Positions 7,971 to 18,212 of a stretch of DNA of 64,000 nt are shown here, in pieces. The notes below the pieces were generated by a model. The model was not told the DNA's origin, made no database searches, and saw nothing but the letters and a program-made list of their open reading frames with translations. The stretch is from Candidatus Woesearchaeota archaeon (lineage in GTDB: Archaea > Nanobdellota > Nanobdellia > Woesearchaeales > JAFGPW01): assembly GCA_016935985.1 (NCBI GenBank), contig JAFGPW010000004.1, positions 1 to 64,000 on the forward strand. Reading direction: 5' to 3'. Within the stretch, counting starts at the first letter, position 1. Each line of letters opens with the position of its first letter. Made by a program: the position numbers and the translations under genes.

Positions 7971-10900
7971 TCACATGCTCTCGTAGAACTCGCGCTCCTG
8001 CCTCTTCCGCTCGCGCTCGGCCTTGATGATGAAATGGAGCAGGAACCAGATCATCCCGGCGATCATGATGAGCAGCCAGAGATAGACGATGACGAGCTCG
8101 AGGGAATCGCCCTCCCGTTCGACGGTGAAGCTGAGGGACTCGGTGCCCTGCAGGCTGCAGCGCTGGCCTGAGGAGGACTGCGACGTCGCGTTGATGAGGA
8201 GAGTGTAGCTCCCCGGCGCGAGGTCGGAGAAATAGGTCGTGTAGTTCCTCCCCTTCTGGTACGGGATGATGAAAGTGTCGACCGTCGCTGGCCCGCGCTT
8301 GAGCGTCCCTATCATGTGGGCCGGCGGGATGCAGATCCCCGGGCTCGCGTCAGGCACCGGTCGATTGTTATAGTTCGAGGTGATGCCGGCGCGGACGATG
8401 ATGGTCTCGTTCTCCCCGAAGGCCTCGCCGTTCAGGACGGCGTCGATCCGCAGCCCGCCGAACTGGGTAGCCTTCTGATAGATCTCGCCGAGGATCCTCG
8501 TGAGCGTGGAGGAATCCTGGATGGAGAAGTAGTACTCGCCGCACTCCCTGCTCCGCTTGGAGATCTCCGCCATGTCCTGGAGCAGGCGCTCGGCCACGGT
8601 CCCGCGCTTGACCGCGTCGCCGTAGCCGATCGTGTACAGGCAGATGCCGCTGTCGACGAGCTCGCGGACCTTGCTGATGATATCACGGTCTGAGGAATCC
8701 CAGGGCTCGCCGTCGGAGAGGAAGATGACGAGCTTCGCGTGCGTCCGGTTGTAGTACTGCGAAGCGTAGTTCTCGCCCACTGTCTCGAGAACGGGCAGGT
8801 AGGCGGTCGACTCGGAGGACACGATGCTTCCGATAGTGTCCCTGAGCGCCACCTTGTTGTCGGTGAACTGGCCGATGATCTTCGCCGTATCGCCGAACTC
8901 GACGATCGCCGCGCGGTCGCCCTCGAAGAGCATGTCGACGAACCGCTTCGAGGCGTCCTTCGCCGACGCGAGCTTGGCGCCGCTCATGCTCCCCGAACGG
9001 TCGATCACGAGGGTCAGGTCGACCTTGGAGTAGTTCGAGAACGCGATCTCCTTCTCCTGGTAGGAGACGCCTGCCTGGAGGGCTTCGGCCGAGATGCCAT
9101 CGTAGTAAGTGAAGTTCCCCGTCTCGTTGAAGGCGTGGGTGAACGAGCCGCCAGGGAGGATGAGTCCCGAGTCGAACCGCCCGTCAGGCGTCCCCTCCCC
9201 GCTCACCACCGAGTGCGACACGATGTCGCCGTTCGTCCACACGACCGTCGTCTCCTCCTCGATCTGCACGTTCTTCGGAAGGAACCCGTTCGGCGTGATG
9301 TTCACGAGCACGGTCCGCCTCTCCGTCCGCTCGGCGATGAGCTGCTGCTCGATGGGCCGGCAGTCGGTCTCGGTGCAGCGGTCGAACGCGTAGTCCGAAT
9401 ACACGTCGAACACCGTGCGCGCGTAGCCGGATATGTTGCACGAGGCGCCCGAGGAGGTCGCCGCCTCGGCCACGATCTCCACCTCATAGGTGCCCGGGTT
9501 GATGTTGGCGATCCGCCGTGAGTAGCCGGCGGGCGTGTACGGCACGTCGAGCGTCATGACGTCACCGTACTGGGTGTCGATGAGGTAGGCGGTCACCTTC
9601 GCAGGCGGGATGCAGAGCATATCGTCGTCGGTGAAGAAAGGGGTGGAGAGGTCATTGTACTCCGACGCGACGCTCATGTTGATCGAGAATTCCCCCTCCG
9701 CCATGATCACGTCCTCGATGTTCGTGCGGATCCTGAGCTCGTCGCGGTAGGTCACCTCCTGATAGATGTCCTGGAAGACCTCGGTCAGCGTCTCCTCGGA
9801 GTCGGGGGCGTAGTGGTAGCCGCCGCAGCCGGTCTCGGCGCGCGATGTCAGGGCCATTGCCTTGAGCACCGCCTCGCCCTCGGATCCGGGCGTGATCGCG
9901 TCGCCGTAGCCGATCGTGTGGATGCAGATGCCGTCCAGAACGACCTCCGCCGTCTTGTTGATGATCGAGGCGGGGCGCCCCACGTCGTCGGGCTGGCCGT
10001 CGGTGACGAAGATGATGAGGTTCTTGTTCTCCTCCTGCCTCTCCTTGAGGATGAGGTCGTGGGCGACGGAGAGAGAGGGGATGTACTGTGTCATCCCATC
10101 GAGGACGATGCCGTCGATCGTGCGAAGGAGCGTCGCCTGGTCGTCAGTGAAGCCCTGGGCGAGCCTCGCCATGTGGTTCAGGAGGATGACCGCCGCCCGG
10201 TCGTCGCCGGACATGAGGCTGATCAGCTTCTTGGAGGCCTCCTTCGCGCGCGCGAACCTGTCGCCCATCATGCTCCGCGACCGGTCGAAGATGAGCACGA
10301 TGTCGACCGAGTTCCGTATCGACTCGCCGAGGAGCGTGCCCTCCTTGAGGCGGATGAAATTCGCGATCTGCCGGCAGTCCTCCTGCCTGCATAGGACCGT
10401 CCCTTCCGGATTCAGGGTCTCGGCCGCGGTCTCCACGCATGAGTAAGGGACGCCGACGCAACGGCCGCCCATCTCGAGCCCGAAGCACTCGCAAGTCTCG
10501 AGGAGCGTCGTGTGCTCCTTCGGGTACATGAGGAAGATGAGCGCGCAGAAGAGCGCCGAGACGAGCAGGATGCGCAGGAGCTGGTTGCGCTTCTCCGACT
10601 TCTTGATCGCCCTGAACGAGACCACGTCCTCGATGCTGATGACCTTCGTCATGAAGACGAGGAAGAGCGCAATCGGGATGATGAGCAGCGGCAGGAAGTG
10701 CATCAGGACGAAGCCGGAGAGTGTACGGCCGACATCCTCGACCGTCGAGACGATCCTGATCTCGTCGGCGCACTCGCGCTCGATCTCCTTCCATATCTCG
10801 TAGGACAGGTCGATGTCCTCGACCACGTTCTCGAACTGCCACATGATGAGCGGGTCGTCCGAGATCACCTCATAATTGCTGTTCCGGAAAACGATCTCGT

Positions 10901-12218
10901 TGAGCTTGTCGGCGAAGCACTTGGGAATGTCGACATACACCTTGAGAACACCGACCTCCCGCTCGATCATGACCTTGTTCTTCACCTCGGTCCTTCCGCC
11001 GTCGGTCTTCACCTGCTGCTTGATCGTGAGCGCGTCCTCGGCGAGCTCCTCCTGGCCCATGATGGCGTCGAGAGCGAGCCGCTTGTCGCTGCCGCTGATG
11101 TTCTGGAGGTCGAGCACCCGCACAAAGAGGCTCTCGACGTCGTCGTCGGAGAGCCGCACCTCCCGGCCCTGGAAGAAACCGAAGACGTTCACCTTCTGGA
11201 TGAAGCTGAGGTAATCCTCGTACATCCCGAGCCGCGACACGTTGAAGGTCGTCCGCCGCACCTTCTGTATCCCCGCCTGCTGGCAGGCGACCTCGAGGAG
11301 GTTCTCGCCAATCTCGGCCTCGATCGTGAAGCTCGGCTGGAAGACGGCCTGCGTGAGCTGGTTGTTGAGCGTCACCGTGCAGTCCGCCTTCTGGCTGGTC
11401 AGGATCTCGACAGGGACGGTGCGGGTCGGGTACTCCTTTTGCTCGGGAGCGAGGAGGATGATGGTGAGCTTCGAGGCCTCCTCGCGCAGCACCTTGGAGT
11501 AGATGTCCTCGAAGACCTCGGTGAGCGTCTCCTCGGAGTCGGGGGCGTAGTGGTAGCCGCCGCAACCGGTGTTGGTCTGGCTCGTGCGGGCCATGCGCTG
11601 GAGGATGAGCTCCGCCTCCGATCCGGGCGTGATCGCGTCGCCGTACCCGATCGTGTGGATGCAGACCCCTGCCTTCGTGACGGTGTCGGTCTCGGCGAGG
11701 ATCGAGTCGGGCCTGCCCTCGTCGTCCGGCTGGCCGTCGGTGACGAAGATGACGAGCTCCCTCGTCGCCTCGCGGGGGTCTGCGATTATGCCCGCGAGCG
11801 TCGTCCTGAGGGCGGGGATGTACTGGGTGGTGCCGTCGACGGTGAGCGCGTCGATGTCGTCGGCGAGCAGCCGCTCGCTCGCGGTGAAGCCCCGGACGAC
11901 CGACGCCCGCTCGTTGAAGGCGACGAGCGCCGCCCGGTCGTTCGCGCCCATGATCCCGACAAGCTTCTTCATCGCCGCCTTCGCGTTCGCGATGCGGTCG
12001 CCTGCCATGCTCCGTGAGCGGTCGAGAACGATCGAGAGGTCGATCGCCACGAATTCGGAGGGGTCGACCAGGCTCGAGACCGAGTACGCCTCGTCGGCCG
12101 CGCAGGCCCCGCCCTCGCACTGGTAGTTCTCGGGGAGCTCGTAGAAGAAGTCGAGGTAGAAGAAGACGCCGGCGATCGCGAGGACGAGGATGATGGGGAC
12201 GACGCTTTGGGGTTTCAT
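7971..12218 (-). CDS. Large membrane-anchored protein with three VWA domains (1415 aa) and a cupredoxin-like segment
   Basis: Three MIDAS motifs (DRSRSMAGDR, DRSRSMMGDR, DRSGSMSGAK); duplicated CIHTIGYGDAITPGSE...GCGGYHYAPDSEETLTEVF; VNITPNGFLPKNVQIEEETTVVWTNGDIVSHSV; N-, mid- and C-terminal TM segments. Confidence 0.85.
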   Translation of the reverse strand: MKPQSVVPIILVLAIAGVFFYLDFFYELPENYQCEGGACAADEAYSVSSLVDPSEFVAIDLSIVLDRSRSMAGDRIANAKAAMKKLVGIMGANDRAALVAFNERASVVRGFTASERLLADDIDALTVDGTTQYIPALRTTLAGIIADPREATRELVIFVTDGQPDDEGRPDSILAETDTVTKAGVCIHTIGYGDAITPGSEAELILQRMARTSQTNTGCGGYHYAPDSEETLTEVFEDIYSKVLREEASKLTIILLAPEQKEYPTRTVPVEILTSQKADCTVTLNNQLTQAVFQPSFTIEAEIGENLLEVACQQAGIQKVRRTTFNVSRLGMYEDYLSFIQKVNVFGFFQGREVRLSDDDVESLFVRVLDLQNISGSDKRLALDAIMGQEELAEDALTIKQQVKTDGGRTEVKNKVMIEREVGVLKVYVDIPKCFADKLNEIVFRNSNYEVISDDPLIMWQFENVVEDIDLSYEIWKEIERECADEIRIVSTVEDVGRTLSGFVLMHFLPLLIIPIALFLVFMTKVISIEDVVSFRAIKKSEKRNQLLRILLVSALFCALIFLMYPKEHTTLLETCECFGLEMGGRCVGVPYSCVETAAETLNPEGTVLCRQEDCRQIANFIRLKEGTLLGESIRNSVDIVLIFDRSRSMMGDRFARAKEASKKLISLMSGDDRAAVILLNHMARLAQGFTDDQATLLRTIDGIVLDGMTQYIPSLSVAHDLILKERQEENKNLIIFVTDGQPDDVGRPASIINKTAEVVLDGICIHTIGYGDAITPGSEGEAVLKAMALTSRAETGCGGYHYAPDSEETLTEVFQDIYQEVTYRDELRIRTNIEDVIMAEGEFSINMSVASEYNDLSTPFFTDDDMLCIPPAKVTAYLIDTQYGDVMTLDVPYTPAGYSRRIANINPGTYEVEIVAEAATSSGASCNISGYARTVFDVYSDYAFDRCTETDCRPIEQQLIAERTERRTVLVNITPNGFLPKNVQIEEETTVVWTNGDIVSHSVVSGEGTPDGRFDSGLILPGGSFTHAFNETGNFTYYDGISAEALQAGVSYQEKEIAFSNYSKVDLTLVIDRSGSMSGAKLASAKDASKRFVDMLFEGDRAAIVEFGDTAKIIGQFTDNKVALRDTIGSIVSSESTAYLPVLETVGENYASQYYNRTHAKLVIFLSDGEPWDSSDRDIISKVRELVDSGICLYTIGYGDAVKRGTVAERLLQDMAEISKRSRECGEYYFSIQDSSTLTRILGEIYQKATQFGGLRIDAVLNGEAFGENETIIVRAGITSNYNNRPVPDASPGICIPPAHMIGTLKRGPATVDTFIIPYQKGRNYTTYFSDLAPGSYTLLINATSQSSSGQRCSLQGTESLSFTVEREGDSLELVIVYLWLLIMIAGMIWFLLHFIIKAERERKRQEREFYESM

Positions 12219-13768
12219 AGTTGGATGAGGCTGGCGCCGGTCATCTCACTGGGGAGTGGTATCCCCATGACCGCCAGGATCGTCGGGGCGATATCCCGTA
12301 GGCCTCCATCCTTTTTTAATCTTGCCTTTCGGATCTCCTCGTCGTCGCTGATCAGGGTGAGCCGCACGGGATTATGGCCATGCGACGGGTCGACGGTGCC
12401 GTCTTCATAGAGCATGTGGTCGGCGTTGCCGTGGTCGCCCATCAGGAGGATGCAGTAGTCTTCGGCGAGGGCCCGCTCCACCACCCTTCCCACGCATTCG
12501 TCGACCACCTGGCATGCCTTCACCACCGCGTCGAACACTCCCGAATGCCCGACCAGGTCGGGGTTCGCGTAGTTGAGGACGATCAGGTCGTATTTCCCGA
12601 TCTCAGGGAGCAGCTTCTCGGTGATCTCGTAGGCGCTCATCTCCGGCTTCTGGTCGAATGAGGGGACCTTGGGCGAATCGATGAGGATGCGGTCCTCGCC
12701 GGGGTAGGCCATGTCCTCCTGGGAGTTGAAGAAGAAGGTGACATGGGCGTATTTCTCGGTCTCGGCGATGCGGAGCTGCCTCAGTCCCGCTCCGGACACC
12801 ACGCTTCCGAGGTTGTGCGCCACCGTCTCCTGGGGGAAGGCGACGGGCAGGCCGTACCGGTCCCCCCTGAAGTAATCGCACATGCATACGTAGTGGACCT
12901 TGACAGAATTCTTCGGCCGGCAGTCCTCTGAGCAGAAGTGGAGGCGGTTGACCATCGCGGCGATCTGCCGGGAGCGGTCGGACCTGAAGTTAGAGAAGAT
13001 GAGGCCGTCGTCGTCCTTGAGCAGGGCGATGGGCTTCCCTTCACCGTCGACGATCGCGGTCGCCTGGACATAGTAGTCGGTCCTGTCGCCCCGCGCATAG
13101 GCCTGCCCTATCGCCTCGGCCGCCGAACGGGCCATGTGCCCCTTGCCGAGCGTCCAGAGCTCGTAGCAGGACAGGGTCCGGTCCCACTGCTTGTCGCGGT
13201 CCATGCCATAGTAGCGGCCGATGACGCTCGCGACCCTGCCGATGCCGAGCTCTGCCATCTTCTCCTCGAGCTCGTCCAAGAGACGCGACACCGACCTCTC
13301 CGGCATGTCCCTGCCATCGAGGATGAGATGGATGAAGACCCTGTCGAACGCCATCCTCTTCGCGAGCTCCAGGATCGCGTACAGGTGGAGGCGGTCGGCG
13401 TGCACGCCCTGGTCGGAGAAGAGGCCGGCGAGGTGGAGGTCGGTGCCGTTCGTCATGCAGTGCTCGATCGCGCCCTTGAGGACCGGATTCTCGAAGAAGC
13501 TGCCGTCGCGTATCGCGCGGTTGATGAGCTCGTAGGGCTGCCAGACGATCCTGCCCGCCCCCATGGTGAGGTGCCCCACTTCTGATCCGCCCTGCACCCC
13601 TTCCGGGTTGCCGACGTCGTTGCCGGTCACCCGCACGATGGCGTTCGGATATTCCTCGAGATAGGCGAGGTGGTTCTTCGGCTTCGCCACGACGATCGCG
13701 TTCCCGGGGTACGCCTCACCCTCACCCCACCCGTCGCGGATGATGAGCAGGACCTTGTGCTTCCTCAT
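12215..13768 (-). CDS. gpmI: 2,3-bisphosphoglycerate-independent phosphoglycerate mutase
   Basis: LLIIRDGWG, GGSEVGHLTMGAGRIVWQPYELINRAI, FSDQGVHADRLHLYAILELAK, GDHGNADHM. Confidence 0.93.
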   Translation of the reverse strand: MRKHKVLLIIRDGWGEGEAYPGNAIVVAKPKNHLAYLEEYPNAIVRVTGNDVGNPEGVQGGSEVGHLTMGAGRIVWQPYELINRAIRDGSFFENPVLKGAIEHCMTNGTDLHLAGLFSDQGVHADRLHLYAILELAKRMAFDRVFIHLILDGRDMPERSVSRLLDELEEKMAELGIGRVASVIGRYYGMDRDKQWDRTLSCYELWTLGKGHMARSAAEAIGQAYARGDRTDYYVQATAIVDGEGKPIALLKDDDGLIFSNFRSDRSRQIAAMVNRLHFCSEDCRPKNSVKVHYVCMCDYFRGDRYGLPVAFPQETVAHNLGSVVSGAGLRQLRIAETEKYAHVTFFFNSQEDMAYPGEDRILIDSPKVPSFDQKPEMSAYEITEKLLPEIGKYDLIVLNYANPDLVGHSGVFDAVVKACQVVDECVGRVVERALAEDYCILLMGDHGNADHMLYEDGTVDPSHGHNPVRLTLISDDEEIRKARLKKDGGLRDIAPTILAVMGIPLPSEMTGASLIQL

Positions 13769-13776
13769 GCCACGCA

Positions 13777-15060
13777 TCACCTGAGGTCGCGGAAGCCTGC
13801 GCCGGGGTACTTCGCGGCGCTCCCGAGCCCGTCCTCGATCACCAGCAGCCGGTTGTATTTCGCGTTCCGGTCGGTCCTGGCCGGCGCCCCGAACTTGACC
13901 TGGCCGGCCCGCACGCCGACCGCAAGGTCGGCGATGAAGCGGTCCTCGGTCTCGCCGCTGCGGTGGGATATCACGGTCGAAAAGCCGCTCTTGTGGCTCA
14001 GGCGCACCGCCTGGAGGGTCTCGGTGAGGCTCCCGATCTGGTTGAGCTTGATGAGCACCGAGTTCACCGCCTTCTTCGCGACCGCCATCTCGATCCGCTC
14101 GGGATTGGTGACGAGCAGGTCGTCGCCCACGATCTGCACGCGGGAGCCGATCTTTGCCATGAGCTCCGTCCAGCCGTCCCAGTCGTCCTCCGCCATGCCG
14201 TCCTCGAGTGAGACGATCGGATAGGCCTTGGTGAGCTCGTCGTAGAAGTCGACGAGCTCTCCTGAGGAGTAGGATTTCGCGCCGATATGGTAGGTCCCGT
14301 CAGCGAAGAACTCGGACGACGCCGAGTCGATCGCGAGCCGCATCTCGTCTCTATAGCCAGCCTCCTCGTACGCCTTGACGACGAGGTCGAGACGCTCCTG
14401 GACCGTCGGTATCTGCGGGGCGAATCCGCCCTCGTCGCCGATGAGGATCCCTTGGGGCCCGAACCGCCTCTTGAGCTCCGCCTGGAGCTCATGATAGCTC
14501 TCGGCGACCATGCGGATGGCTTCTGAATAGCTTTTCGCGCCGACCGGCACGATCATGTGCTCCTGGATGTCGTTGTCCTGGCCCGCGTGCTTGCCGCCGT
14601 TGATGACGTTGCACATGGGCACTGGGAGGACCGCGTTCGCGCCGTTGGAGAAGCCGTAGAGCCTGCCGAGGTGCTGGTAGAGCGGGATGCGCTGGGCTGC
14701 CGCCGCTGCGACCGCTGCTGCCATGGAGACCGGGAGGACCGCGTTCGCGCCGAGCGCGTCCTTGCTCTTCGTTCCGTCGAGCTCGAGGAGCGCGCCGTCG
14801 AGCTCCGCCTGCTGGGTCTCGTCCATGCCGAGGATCCGCTTGGCGATCAGGGTGTTGACGTTCTTCACCGCTGTGCCGACCCCCTTACCGCCGTAGCGGG
14901 GGCCCGTGTCGCGCAGTTCCAGCGCCTCATGGCTGCCTGCCGAAGCGCCGCTCGGGGTGAGCGCCCAGAAGTCGCCGTTCTCCGTCGTCAGCCGCACGCC
15001 GACCGTGGGGTTGCCACGGCTGTCGAGCAGCTCATATGCCTTCACGTCCTTGATAGTCAT
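13777..15060 (-). CDS. eno: Enolase
   Basis: LDSRGNPTV, GASAGSHEALELRD, LPVPMCNVINGGKHA, GDEGGFAP, SLEDGMAEDDW, SHRSGETED. Confidence 0.98.
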   Translation of the reverse strand: MTIKDVKAYELLDSRGNPTVGVRLTTENGDFWALTPSGASAGSHEALELRDTGPRYGGKGVGTAVKNVNTLIAKRILGMDETQQAELDGALLELDGTKSKDALGANAVLPVSMAAAVAAAAAQRIPLYQHLGRLYGFSNGANAVLPVPMCNVINGGKHAGQDNDIQEHMIVPVGAKSYSEAIRMVAESYHELQAELKRRFGPQGILIGDEGGFAPQIPTVQERLDLVVKAYEEAGYRDEMRLAIDSASSEFFADGTYHIGAKSYSSGELVDFYDELTKAYPIVSLEDGMAEDDWDGWTELMAKIGSRVQIVGDDLLVTNPERIEMAVAKKAVNSVLIKLNQIGSLTETLQAVRLSHKSGFSTVISHRSGETEDRFIADLAVGVRAGQVKFGAPARTDRNAKYNRLLVIEDGLGSAAKYPGAGFRDLR

Positions 15061-15184
15061 CAGCGCATCCCTCTTTTTTCAATCGAGAAAATATGTCCTG
15101 TCGATGCCGGGAGAACCAATGCAGCAGTGATTAAAAAAGGTTTCGGAAAACCTGAGAGAAGCCGTGCCAGGGCCGGCAGCAGGG

Positions 15185-15991
15185 TCAGCCGATGTAGTTC
15201 GTGCTGTCCTTGATGAGGCGGCTCTCGATCCTGTGGAGCCTGCCTTTCGCCAGGCCTGCCCCTTCGTCCACTTTCCCCATGACCTTGGTCTCGAGCTCCT
15301 CGATCTCCTTGTCGAGCTGCTCGAGGTCCAGGCCGAGCTCGAGCTTGGCGTTGAGCACCTGGAGGATGCCGCGAGCTCCCTTGACGCCGAGGTACATCGG
15401 GTGTCCGAAGGTCTCGGCGAGCATGGAGACGCCGGCGATGCTCCGGCGGCCTGCGAGGCCGAGCAGCAGCCCCGATACCCCGACGATGGGGCCGACGATG
15501 CCGTAGAGGTTCGCCGCCATCCCGCTGTCCTTCTGGTAGCGCCCGATCGCCTCTGCCGTGGTGCCGGTGCAGTACACCTTCGGCTCTTTCGGCTCCTCCT
15601 GGAGGCCGATACCTCCGAGGGTGATGATGTCGCTTCCGCCCAACCGCTGGAACTGGTCGAGGAGGAGGTCGGAGAACTCGTAGCAGGAGACCTCGTCGAT
15701 CGGCTGGACGTCGCCGGTGAGGAGCAGAAGGTCGTTCGCCTTGCCCTTGCGCTTCACATAGAAGAGGGTGATCTGCGGGAGCTCGATGAGATTGTCCTCA
15801 TTGACGAAGACCGAATGAGGCATATGGTAGGAGGTGAGCGAGAGGAGCCTCTTCGCCTTGAGCTCATCCACGATGAAGTCGACCGCGACCTTACCCACGT
15901 TGCCGATGCCGGGAAGCCCCTCGATGAGAATCGGCCTGTTCAGCTTCGGGAGGTCTAGGTCTGCTGCGGCGTGGTCTATGGTCCAGGGCAT
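15185..15991 (-). CDS. PAC2 family protein (proteasome assembly chaperone-like)
   Basis: RPILIEGLPGIGNVGKVAVDFIVDELKAKRL... GGIGLQ... GVSGLLLGLAGRRSIAGVSMLAET. Confidence 0.88.
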   Translation of the reverse strand: MPWTIDHAAADLDLPKLNRPILIEGLPGIGNVGKVAVDFIVDELKAKRLLSLTSYHMPHSVFVNEDNLIELPQITLFYVKRKGKANDLLLLTGDVQPIDEVSCYEFSDLLLDQFQRLGGSDIITLGGIGLQEEPKEPKVYCTGTTAEAIGRYQKDSGMAANLYGIVGPIVGVSGLLLGLAGRRSIAGVSMLAETFGHPMYLGVKGARGILQVLNAKLELGLDLEQLDKEIEELETKVMGKVDEGAGLAKGRLHRIESRLIKDSTNYIG

Positions 15992-16136
15992 GATAGGCCG
16001 GGGAATGGCGCGCAGTATATAAGGTTTTTGCAGCCTGGGAAGGGAGGGAAAAGCTTATAAGAGGGACATGATACCCCTTTTAGATAGTACTTATTATGGG
16101 CATGAACATGATCGTATCAGACAGGGCGTAGGGGTG

Positions 16137-16850
16137 ATGAAGACCGGCGCGTATGAAGAGATCATCAGGGACATGCGAGTGCGCAAGGAATGCCGAGGGA
16201 CGATGACCCTCATCTCGTTCCCCGAGTTCCCCACGAGGGATTATGTCGATGTCTCGGTGCAGACCAATCCGCTGCTCTGGAATAATGAGCAGATGGAGGA
16301 TCTCCCTCATGCCCAGATTGAACGCATCGAAGGCATCTACATCACGCCAGGCATCATCAAGGACCAGCGCTGGAGCCTCGCCCGGTTCCTCAACAGGTAC
16401 TATAAGGGGAAGGATGACGTGTATGTGATCGGCGTCCTCACCGGCGCCGCCATGTTCAAGGGCGACCTGCTCAAGAAGATCCACTTCGATCATGAGGAGG
16501 CGAACATCAAGCTGAGCTCCTACAATGAGAAGAACAGGCGCGGGCCGCTCGACTTCGAGATCGATTTCCCCGACGATGTGGAGGGCCGATCGGTCATCCT
16601 GATCGAGGACATCGCCGACTCGTTCGTCTCGATGGACAGGATCGAATCCCGGGCCCAGGAGAGGGGAGTGAAGGAGCTCCTCACCGTGACGCTGCTCGAC
16701 AAGGTCGAGGGCCGGCTTGCGCAGTACCATGATCGGCATCCGGGAATCTCGCTCTTCACGATCAAGAACCGGTATGTCGTCGGGTATGGGCTCGATGCCA
16801 ACAAGCGAATGCGCTACCTCAACGGCATCTTCACGATAAAGGGAGAATGA
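16137..16850 (+). CDS. Phosphoribosyltransferase (HPRT-like); start may be 16068
   Basis: VYVIGVLTGAAMFKGDLLKKI and PRPP motif SVILIEDIADSFVSM; later start preferred because the TATA box sits only about 10 bp before 16068. Confidence 0.8.
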   Translation: MKTGAYEEIIRDMRVRKECRGTMTLISFPEFPTRDYVDVSVQTNPLLWNNEQMEDLPHAQIERIEGIYITPGIIKDQRWSLARFLNRYYKGKDDVYVIGVLTGAAMFKGDLLKKIHFDHEEANIKLSSYNEKNRRGPLDFEIDFPDDVEGRSVILIEDIADSFVSMDRIESRAQERGVKELLTVTLLDKVEGRLAQYHDRHPGISLFTIKNRYVVGYGLDANKRMRYLNGIFTIKGE

Positions 16851-17024
16851 TCAGACCAGCCCTTGCCTCTCGAGGTCCTCGCGCTTGGCTTCGCGCCGGT
16901 ACTTCGCGTAGTGGTCCTCAGGAGAGTATTTCGCGGGCTTCGGGTTCACCGCCTCGCCGCCGCAGGGACAAGCCTCCTTCAGGGTGTACCTGCCGCATGC
17001 CCGGCACTTGAGGATGTGCTGCAT
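16851..17024 (-). CDS. nop10: H/ACA RNP protein Nop10 (57 aa)
   Basis: MQHILKCRACGRYTLKEACPCGGEAVNPKPAKYSPEDHYAKYRREAKREDLERQGLV*; canonical position after aIF2alpha; not in the supplied ORF track. Confidence 0.93.
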   Translation of the reverse strand: MQHILKCRACGRYTLKEACPCGGEAVNPKPAKYSPEDHYAKYRREAKREDLERQGLV

Positions 17025-17030
17025 CGCGTT

Positions 17031-17816
17031 TCACTTCTGGTCGCGGACGAACTGCACGGTCGCGCCGTCCTTGGTGAGGAGCTTCTCCGCCGTCTTGGTG
17101 ACGTCTGAGAGCAGCCGCTCCGCGGTCTTGTAGTCCTCAGCGACGATCCTGACCGAGTACTTGCCGGCCCCCTTGTAGCGGAGGTGGAGGTTCTCCTTGT
17201 CGAGGGCCTGCACCTTCAGGAGCCCGGCCTTGATCTTCTCGACGCCCGACGGGTGGTAGGACTCGACCCCGAGCGTGCCGGTGATCTCCACCTCAGGCAG
17301 GCTGATGCGCTGCCTGATCGTCTCGTCGAGCGTCTTCTGGGCGGCCTTGTCAAGACCGATGCCATCGACCTTCGCTCCGCCGAGCACGACGTCCTCGAAG
17401 AAGCCGTAGAGCGTGTCGTAGTCGGCCTTGACCGCGTCCATGATGGTCGCGAAGAGCGTTGCCATGTCGAGCTTGTGGAGCTTCGCGACGTGCTCGAGGA
17501 TCTTCTCCGCCTTCTGGTTCTGCTTTATCTCGTTGACCTTGAGGCGCTTCTGGTTGTCGTTCACCCGGCGCAGCGAGAGGTCGATGTGGCCGCGCTCCTC
17601 GTTGATGCGCAGCACCTTGCAGACGATCTTCTTGCCCTCTTTCACGTAGTCGCGGATGTTCCTGATGCGGCCGGGCGCGATCTCGGAGATGTGGATCATG
17701 CCGCTCTTGTTGTGGTACTCGTCGAGCGTCACGAAGACGGAATGGAACTGCACGTTCGTCACCGTGCACATGACAAGGTCGGATTCCTCGGGGAACCCCT
17801 CTTTCTGCATGAGCAT
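17031..17816 (-). CDS. eif2a: Translation initiation factor 2 subunit alpha
   Basis: S1 domain GMIHISEIAPGRIRNIRDYVKEGKKIVCKVLRINEERGHIDLSLRRV. Confidence 0.96.
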   Translation of the reverse strand: MLMQKEGFPEESDLVMCTVTNVQFHSVFVTLDEYHNKSGMIHISEIAPGRIRNIRDYVKEGKKIVCKVLRINEERGHIDLSLRRVNDNQKRLKVNEIKQNQKAEKILEHVAKLHKLDMATLFATIMDAVKADYDTLYGFFEDVVLGGAKVDGIGLDKAAQKTLDETIRQRISLPEVEITGTLGVESYHPSGVEKIKAGLLKVQALDKENLHLRYKGAGKYSVRIVAEDYKTAERLLSDVTKTAEKLLTKDGATVQFVRDQK

Positions 17817-18001
17817 TATTCGAGGACCTCCAGTATCCGCGCCTTGATGCGGGTCTTGCCGCCGGTCGGCTCGGAGATGGTCTTGCCGCACACGAGGCAT
17901 TTGACCTTGGTCGCGCCCTTGCCGAACGTGATCTGCTCGTTCTTGCACTTCGGGCAGCGTATCTTCACGAACTTGGATGTCGGTTCCTGGGGAATGGCCA
18001 T
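17816..18001 (-). CDS. rps27e: Ribosomal protein eS27
   Basis: MAIPQEPTSKFVKIRCPKCKNEQITFGKGATKVKCLVCGKTISEPTGGKTRIKARILEVLE; zinc ribbon. Confidence 0.95.
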   Translation of the reverse strand: MAIPQEPTSKFVKIRCPKCKNEQITFGKGATKVKCLVCGKTISEPTGGKTRIKARILEVLE

Positions 18002-18212
18002 GATGATACCCTCCGGTGATGGGCGATGGAATCCCGCCGAGTATTTAAAGGTTGCCTTGGGAGGACATCGTTCAATAACCTCCGTCGCTCTTGGGGTGCG
18101 GCGTCGCGAGACCTCATCGTGAGACCTCATCTCCTGGAGCGGAGGCCGAGCGGCCACGGCAACGATGGGCCGCAGGCGAAGAGGATGTTCCGGCTGGTGA
18201 AGAGGGCGAGAA

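Noticed and set aside
10512-12017. 501-aa plus-strand ORF and neighbouring long plus-strand ORFs (e.g. 9813-10394)
   Set aside because: Antisense to the VWA gene; low-complexity composition typical of the opposite strand of high-GC archaeal genes.
18060-18212. C/D-box sRNA suggested by tandem ATGAGGTCTC between eS27 and eL42
   Set aside because: No convincing paired C and D boxes.
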